From an uncultured Gammaproteobacteria bacterium (GTDB lineage Bacteria; Pseudomonadota; Gammaproteobacteria; Pseudomonadales; Pseudohongiellaceae): a stretch of 11,401 nucleotides of DNA. Location of the stretch: contig CAISYX010000283.1 in the NCBI GenBank assembly GCA_903889815.1, positions 1 through 11,401 on the forward strand, in the 5' to 3' direction. A model generated the notes under the pieces. That model was given only the letters and a program-made list of their open reading frames with translations. It was not told where the DNA came from and made no database searches. Shown in pieces: positions 7,046 to 11,401 of this stretch; the first letter of the stretch is position 1; each line of letters begins with the position of its first letter. The position numbers were made by a program, and so were the translations under genes.

Positions 7046-9071
7046 GAATCCGCAGCACAAAGCGGGCAGGGTGCAGGCACTCGATCATCTCGCGCTGCAG
7101 TGGCAGCGCTTCCCCGGACAACAGGCTGGCAAGATATTCTGCTGCCAGCGGCGTATTCGACAGTCCGTGGGAGCCATGTCCCACATTGAGATACAGACCT
7201 TCGTGATACGGCATTGCTATCGTCGGTGACTTGCGTTCGCGCTGCGGGAGCGAGCGATACAGCGATTGCAGTGCCGCAATATCGGCCACCGGACCCACCA
7301 TGGGCATGCGGTCTCCGGTGGCAGCCCGCACAGATACCCGTCCCCCAGTGATCGCTGCGTTCAACAATGCTCCCGGAGGCAGATGCCCGGCGATCCCCGC
7401 AATATTGTCGACGTCGTCTTTTGCGGACAGCGTCAGGTCGCTGACATCTTTCGAATAACTGGCGCCCGCGCTGTGCGTGCCGCTGTAAGGCGGACTGATG
7501 TAACTGCGGCCGCAGACCACTGTGCGCAATGCGGCACTCCCGGCACTTTCCTGCACATAACTCACCTGCCCGCGCAGTGGCGTCATCGAATAAGCGGCAG
7601 TCTGCGAGATCCGGGAAGCTGCGCTGCTGTTGGCCATCACTACTACAGTGGAACTGCTGAGCACTTCGCCATCCGGACCTAAAACAACCCACTGTCCGTT
7701 TCGCCGAATCAGCTGCTCTGCCTGCGCGTTGAGGCACGTGCTGATCAGTGGATGACGCAGCCACGCACTGCATAGTGCGGAAGGGTTTAGCCAGCCACCG
7801 AGGGGTATGAAGTTGCCACCGGCATCGAGGGCAATCCCTGCAAGCGCGCTGGCTTCGGCTTGCAAGATTCGCCGAACAACGGAAGGCGAGTAGAGGTCAA
7901 GCCGCACATCCGGACAGTTTTCTCTGCGTGACTGGAATGCGGTATCCAGATTCAGGACGCCACATGCGTGCCAGCTGATTGCGGGGTCAATCTCCTGCAT
8001 CCACGCAAAGTGGCGGGCAGCATGCAGGAATGCCTGCAGATTGAACAGCCATGCAGCGTTGACCGCATTGTTCAATCGACACTGCAGCACGGCCTGTCGA
8101 TTTCCCGAGGCACCTCGGGCGATGTCGTCACTGCATTCCAGAACGGTGACGCGCAAGCCGCGCCGGGCCAAACTCCACGCCGTGCTGCATCCCGCCATGC
8201 CCGCGCCAATAACGATGACGTGTGCGGGTGGAGGCTCTGGCCAATGCACTTGCAGCCAGCTGCCTGGACGAGAGGGCGAACAGGTCTTGCTCGCCATGCG
8301 ATGCAGCAACCGCCCCTGCAGCATGTGTCGCTTCTGCCCGAAGCCTGCGGTTTTTTCCGTTGCAAAGCCGGTTTCCTGCAGGGCTTTCACCACGACCCCC
8401 GCCACGCTGTAGGTGCTCAGAGTGGCACCCGGCCGGCTCAGCACATTCAGCACACTGAACAGCTCTGCATTCCACAGATCCGGGTTGGTGCGCGGGGCAA
8501 AGCCATCGAGGAACCAGGCATCCACCAGGCCTTCCTGTGGCGCTGCAAGAGCGGCCAGCGACTGCAAGGCATCGCCAAAATGCAGATCCAGCGTCACGTC
8601 AGCGCAGTCGGCGTCATTGCGGAAGATCAGGCGGTGATAGCCGGGGGAGTGGTCGGGGTACTGCGCCAGCAGCTGCACGCTCCAGTCTCCCAGTTCGGTC
8701 CATTGTGAAAGCGCGCGGGCCAGCGCGGCATGCTGCAGTGGATACTTTTCGCAGGCGATGTAATGAAGGCGCAGGTGCTTGGGCGCGAGTGCCTGCCATG
8801 CACGGCAGCAGCACAGAAAATTCAGACCCGTACCAAACCCCAGTTCAGCGATAGTGAAGTGTGATTGCATGCCGTCGTGTTGCGCTGCAAGCCGGTTCTC
8901 CCATTCACTCCAGCGTTCGCGCAAATGGTTCGCCGCAATGAATACGTGCTCGGTTTCGTCGAGCCCTCCCTGTCGGGAAAAGTAGATGTCTTGAAACTGG
9001 CTCGAGAAAGGAGCTCCCGAGTCCTGCCATTCTAGGTCGGCATTGTTGAGATGAGGCGATTGTTTCTGCAT
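7020..9071 (-). CDS. mnmC: Bifunctional tRNA (mnm5s2U34) methyltransferase / FAD-dependent cmnm5s2U34 oxidoreductase
   Basis: Performs the last two steps of mnm5s2U synthesis at wobble position 34: the FAD domain converts cmnm5 to nm5, and the methyltransferase domain adds a methyl from S-adenosylmethionine. The product is 683 residues (E. coli about 668), with both domains complete. The N-terminal methyltransferase has ELGFGTGLNFL at about 76-86 (SAM site), DAWFLDGFAPRTNPDLW at about 184-200, and GFGQKRHMLQG at about 243-253. The C-terminal oxidoreductase begins with HVIVIGAGMAGCSTAWSLA (GxGxxG at 289-294) and ends with a GHGSHGLSNTPLAAE motif, which is typical. The ATG is at 9069-9071. It is divergent from prfB with 118 bp between starts. 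A run of three Cys (87-89) directly after the SAM glycine loop is unusual. Confidence 0.96.
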   Translation of the reverse strand: MQKQSPHLNNADLEWQDSGAPFSSQFQDIYFSRQGGLDETEHVFIAANHLRERWSEWENRLAAQHDGMQSHFTIAELGFGTGLNFLCCCRAWQALAPKHLRLHYIACEKYPLQHAALARALSQWTELGDWSVQLLAQYPDHSPGYHRLIFRNDADCADVTLDLHFGDALQSLAALAAPQEGLVDAWFLDGFAPRTNPDLWNAELFSVLNVLSRPGATLSTYSVAGVVVKALQETGFATEKTAGFGQKRHMLQGRLLHRMASKTCSPSRPGSWLQVHWPEPPPAHVIVIGAGMAGCSTAWSLARRGLRVTVLECSDDIARGASGNRQAVLQCRLNNAVNAAWLFNLQAFLHAARHFAWMQEIDPAISWHACGVLNLDTAFQSRRENCPDVRLDLYSPSVVRRILQAEASALAGIALDAGGNFIPLGGWLNPSALCSAWLRHPLISTCLNAQAEQLIRRNGQWVVLGPDGEVLSSSTVVVMANSSAASRISQTAAYSMTPLRGQVSYVQESAGSAALRTVVCGRSYISPPYSGTHSAGASYSKDVSDLTLSAKDDVDNIAGIAGHLPPGALLNAAITGGRVSVRAATGDRMPMVGPVADIAALQSLYRSLPQRERKSPTIAMPYHEGLYLNVGHGSHGLSNTPLAAEYLASLLSGEALPLQREMIECLHPARFVLRILRREPAPR

Positions 9072-9089
9072 CGGTGGAGTCTAGCAGAG

Positions 9090-9128
9090 TGGCATGCGGG
9101 GCGTCCCGCCCGCGTGCCAGTCGTGGCA
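9090..9128. repeat. Inverted repeat and TGGCA half-sites in the mnmC-prfB divergent region
   Basis: TGGCATGCGGG (9090-9100) and CCCGCGTGCCA (9109-9119) pair over 11 bp with one T:G mismatch and an 8-nt spacer. TGCCA at 9115-9119 also pairs with TGGCA at 9124-9128 across 4 nt, so two competing structures or operator spacings are possible. The block sits between the two starts and touches the suggested prfB -35. There is no T-run, so it is not a standard terminator. A regulator site is possible but unproven. Confidence 0.45.
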
Positions 9129-9151
9129 TCTGCGGCGGAATAGGGTAAAAT
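9123..9151 (+). promoter_or_regulatory. Candidate sigma-70 promoter for prfB-lysS
   Basis: TAAAAT at 9146-9151 (5 of 6 for -10) is preceded, 17 bp upstream, by GTGGCA at 9123-9128 (4 of 6 for -35). The start of transcription would fall about 30 nt before the prfB ATG. The -35 coincides with one half of the TGGCA inverted repeat. Confidence 0.4.
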
Positions 9152-9189
9152 GCGCGACTTTCAAAATCCGACCGCACGCAGAGACCCGC

Positions 9190-10288
9190 ATGATCGAAGC
9201 CAATCTGACCCATCTGAAAATCAAGGACTTCACCGCCCGCACTGATATCCTTCGGGGGTATCTTTGACTACGACGAGAAGAAGGATCGTCTGCGTGAAGT
9301 AGAACTCGAACTGGGTGAGTCCAATGTCTGGGACAACCCCGAGATTGCTCAGGCACTCGGCAAGGAGCGTTCCGAGTTGGAGATGGTGGTGAGCACGATA
9401 GACACCATGTTCAGCGGACTGGCGGATTGCACGGAGCTGCTGGAACTCGCTCAGGAAGAACAGGACGTCGCGCTGTTCGACGAGGTCAACGCCGAGCTCG
9501 AGAAACTTGGCAGCAAGCTGGAAACTCTGGAATTCCGGCGCATGTTTTCGGGCAAGATGGATATCAACAATGCCTACCTCGACATTCAGGCCGGCTCTGG
9601 TGGCACCGAGGCGCAGGACTGGGCGGAAATGTTGCTGCGCATGTACCTGCGCTGGGGGGAGTCCAAGGGCTTTGCCGTGGAAGTGGCAGAAGTGTCTGCC
9701 GGCGAAGTTGCCGGCATCAAGAGTGCCACGATTCACATCTCTGGTGAGTATGCTTTCGGCTGGCTGCGCACCGAAACGGGTGTGCATCGCCTGGTTCGCA
9801 AATCGCCGTTTGACTCGGGCAATCGTCGCCACACGTCGTTTTCTTCCGTGTTCGTGTCGCCCGAAGTGGACGACGACATCGACATTGAACTGAATATGGG
9901 CGATGTGCGCGTGGACACCTATCGCGCCAGTGGCGCGGGCGGTCAGCACATCAACAAAACTGACTCTGCCGTGCGCCTGACTCACGAGCCCAGCGGCATC
10001 GTGGTGCAGTGCCAGAATCAGCGTTCACAGCACAAGAACAAGGACGAGGCCATCAAGATGCTGAAGGCCCGTCTTTACGAAATGGAAGAATTGAAACGTC
10101 GCCAGGCCGCGCAGGCCATTGAAGAAGAGAAGGCCGACATTGGCTGGGGCAGTCAGATTCGCTCGTACGTGCTCGACCAATCGCGCATCAAGGACCTGCG
10201 CACGGGCGTCGAAGTCAGCAGCACAGGCGCGGTTCTGGACGGCGATCTGGACAAGTTCATCGAAGCTAGTTTGAAAATGGGGCTATGA
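9190..10288 (+). CDS. prfB: Peptide chain release factor 2, expressed by programmed +1 frameshift
   Basis: RF2 recognises UGA and UAA stop codons and triggers peptide release on the ribosome. The ATG at 9190 opens 25 codons ending at an in-frame UGA (9265-9267); after a +1 shift at CTT (9262-9264), translation resumes with GAC at 9266. The joined product (9190-9264, 9266-10288) is 365 residues, the same as E. coli RF2. SPF, the stop-codon recognition tripeptide, falls at residues 205-207, and the catalytic GGQ at 250-252. Residue 246 is Ala, the form usual outside E. coli K-12, which has Thr. A weak ribosome binding site precedes the ATG. The gene ends in TGA, which overlaps the lysS ATG. A caller that ignores the shift would wrongly start it near 9377. 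Confidence 0.97.
9253..9268 (+). promoter_or_regulatory. prfB programmed +1 frameshift (recoding) site
   Basis: The site reads CGGGGGTATCTTTGAC: an internal Shine-Dalgarno-like G5 run, 3 nt, the slippery CTT codon, UGA, then C. Low RF2 slows termination at this UGA and favours slippage of the Leu tRNA from CUU to UUU, giving autoregulation. The well-studied E. coli site has AGGGGG where this one has CGGGGG; everything from GGGGG to TGAC is identical. Confidence 0.97.
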
Positions 10289-11401
10289 ATCACGTGACAG
10301 AACACACTCAACAGACAGGCACACCGGGCACCGAAGAGGCGCATCACGACGAGAACAAGCTGATTGCATTGCGCCGCGAGAAGCTTGACGGGATTCGTGC
10401 GCGTCGCAACGCCTTCCCCAACGATTTTCGCCGCACCCATTATGCTGGCGATCTGATTGCCACCCATGGGGAGGCAGACAAGGAATCTCTCGAAGCCAGT
10501 GCCTCGCACGTGAAAGTGGCTGGACGCGTCATTCGCATGCGTGGACCGTTTCTAGTCATTCAGGACGTGACCGAACAGATGCAACTGTACTTCAACCCTA
10601 AAGAGCTCGACGATAGTCTGCTGGCGGAGATCAAAGGGCTGGACCTCGGAGACATCGTTGGCGTGGAAGGTCGGGTGTTCAAGACGGGCAAGGGCGAACT
10701 CACAGTGTGGATTGCTTCGCTGCGCCTTCTGACCAAATCACTGCGTCCGTTGCCTGACAAGTACAGAGGACTTGCCGATACTGAAGTTCGTTATCGCCAG
10801 CGTTATATCGACCTGATTGCCAATGAGAGCTCGCGTGCTACTTTTGTCACGCGTTCCAGAATCATCAGCTGCCTGCGGCATTTCTTCGAGTCACACGGCT
10901 TCATGGAAGTGGAAACGCCGATGATGCAGGTCATCCCCGGCGGCGCCTCGGCGAAGCCCTTCATCACGCACCACAATGCGCTGGATCAGCAGATGTATCT
11001 GCGCATCGCGCCAGAACTGTACCTGAAGCGGCTGGTGGTAGGCGGGTTCGAGCGGGTCTTCGAGATCAATCGCAATTTCCGCAATGAAGGTCTATCCACA
11101 CGGCACAATCCTGAATTCACGATGATCGAGTTCTATCAGGCCTATGCGGACTACCATGACCTGATGGATCTGACGGAGGAGCTGTTCCGCAAGGTTGCGC
11201 GTGAAGTGCAGGGTACAACCCTTGTGACTTATCAGGGTCTGGCGATCGAATTCGGCAATCCCTTCAGCAGATTGAGCGTCCGCGAGTCCATCGTGCGTTA
11301 CTGCGAAGGTGTCACGATGGCGCAACTGGCCACACGTGATGCGGCGGCTGCACTGGCCGCGCACATGGGCGTGCACATCGAGAATGTCTGGGGGCATGGC
11401 C
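10285..11401 (+). CDS. lysS: Lysyl-tRNA synthetase, class II (3' end outside window)
   Basis: Charges tRNA-Lys with lysine in the cytoplasm. Only the first 372 residues of about 500 are present, and the frame is open to the window end. The N-terminus is a variable, polar region (MNHVTEHTQQ onward), followed by ENKLIALRREKL. Residues about 76-152 form the OB-fold anticodon-binding domain (VKVAGRVIRMRG). The catalytic domain begins with motif 1 around HFFESHGFMEVETP (199-212), then GGASAKPFITHHN and RIAPELYLKRL. Motif 2 is FERVFEINRNFRNEG (255-269). Motif 3 lies beyond the window. The ATG overlaps the prfB TGA as ATGA, and only a weak GGGG precedes it, so translation probably depends on coupling to prfB. 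prfB-lysS is a conserved pair in Gammaproteobacteria. Confidence 0.97.
   Translation, partial: MNHVTEHTQQTGTPGTEEAHHDENKLIALRREKLDGIRARRNAFPNDFRRTHYAGDLIATHGEADKESLEASASHVKVAGRVIRMRGPFLVIQDVTEQMQLYFNPKELDDSLLAEIKGLDLGDIVGVEGRVFKTGKGELTVWIASLRLLTKSLRPLPDKYRGLADTEVRYRQRYIDLIANESSRATFVTRSRIISCLRHFFESHGFMEVETPMMQVIPGGASAKPFITHHNALDQQMYLRIAPELYLKRLVVGGFERVFEINRNFRNEGLSTRHNPEFTMIEFYQAYADYHDLMDLTEELFRKVAREVQGTTLVTYQGLAIEFGNPFSRLSVRESIVRYCEGVTMAQLATRDAAAALAAHMGVHIENVWGHG

Noticed and set aside
5678..7060. 460-codon open frame on the minus strand
   Set aside because: It is antisense to the M18 aminopeptidase gene, whose catalytic motifs are all intact. The composition (many His, Gln, Arg and Cys) is typical of a shadow frame in GC-rich DNA.
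6775..7773. 332-codon minus-strand open frame overlapping the end of the aminopeptidase gene and mnmC
   Set aside because: It is a shifted frame of mnmC with low-complexity Ser/Arg/Cys content and no recognisable motif.
9265..9267. prfB in-frame UGA as a pseudogene-making nonsense mutation
   Set aside because: The UGA is part of the conserved recoding site, preceded by the G-run and CTT, so the gene is functional.
9230..9985. 251-codon minus-strand open frame
   Set aside because: It is antisense to prfB, whose SPF and GGQ motifs and frameshift site prove the plus-strand reading.
9377..10288. prfB as a 303-residue protein starting at ATG 9377
   Set aside because: This would drop the conserved N-terminal domain. 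The 9190 start with the frameshift gives exactly 365 residues and E. coli numbering.

Overview
The window is an ordinary, densely coded stretch of a gammaproteobacterial chromosome of moderate to high GC. Assignment to the class rests on the dapA-bamC gene pair, an RF2 gene with the classic programmed frameshift followed directly by lysS, bifunctional MnmC and MiaE. I cannot name a genus. I see no insertion sequence, prophage, CRISPR array, rRNA or tRNA gene. No gene-free stretch exceeds 300 bases; the longest are about 170 bp (4818-4983) and 118 bp (9072-9189), both between divergent genes.

Left part (1-4317, all on +). The window opens in the remains of a PerM/AI-2E family permease gene. 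Its middle part is joined out of frame to its C-terminal end, so it looks like an internal deletion. Next come dapA (lysine and peptidoglycan precursor synthesis), bamC (outer-membrane assembly lipoprotein), rmuC and miaE (tRNA hydroxylase). Spacing tightens along this run: 66 nt between dapA and bamC, a short gap to rmuC, and a 4-nt ATGA overlap between rmuC and miaE. They plausibly form one transcription unit.

Middle part (4314-7045). A small leucine-rich-repeat lipoprotein gene lies on the minus strand, convergent with miaE (stop codons overlap) and divergent from a periplasmic Mip/FkpA-like prolyl isomerase. The isomerase gene is followed after 22 nt by an M18 aminopeptidase gene. The LRR gene is the only accessory-looking gene here.

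Right part (7020-11401). mnmC (wobble uridine modification of tRNA) runs on the minus strand and overlaps the aminopeptidase gene tail to tail by 26 bp. It is divergent from prfB (release factor 2, with an in-frame UGA and the +1 frameshift site) and lysS (cut by the window end), which again overlap by ATGA. The intergenic region between mnmC and prfB holds a GC-rich inverted repeat and three TGGCA-type half-sites.

Functionally the window is weighted to translation fidelity (miaE, mnmC, prfB, lysS) and to envelope biogenesis (dapA, bamC, prolyl isomerase, LRR lipoprotein). I found no convincing undescribed multi-gene system. The points most worth a second look are the broken permease gene, the prfB frameshift and its coupling to lysS, the two hairpins, and the LRR lipoprotein.
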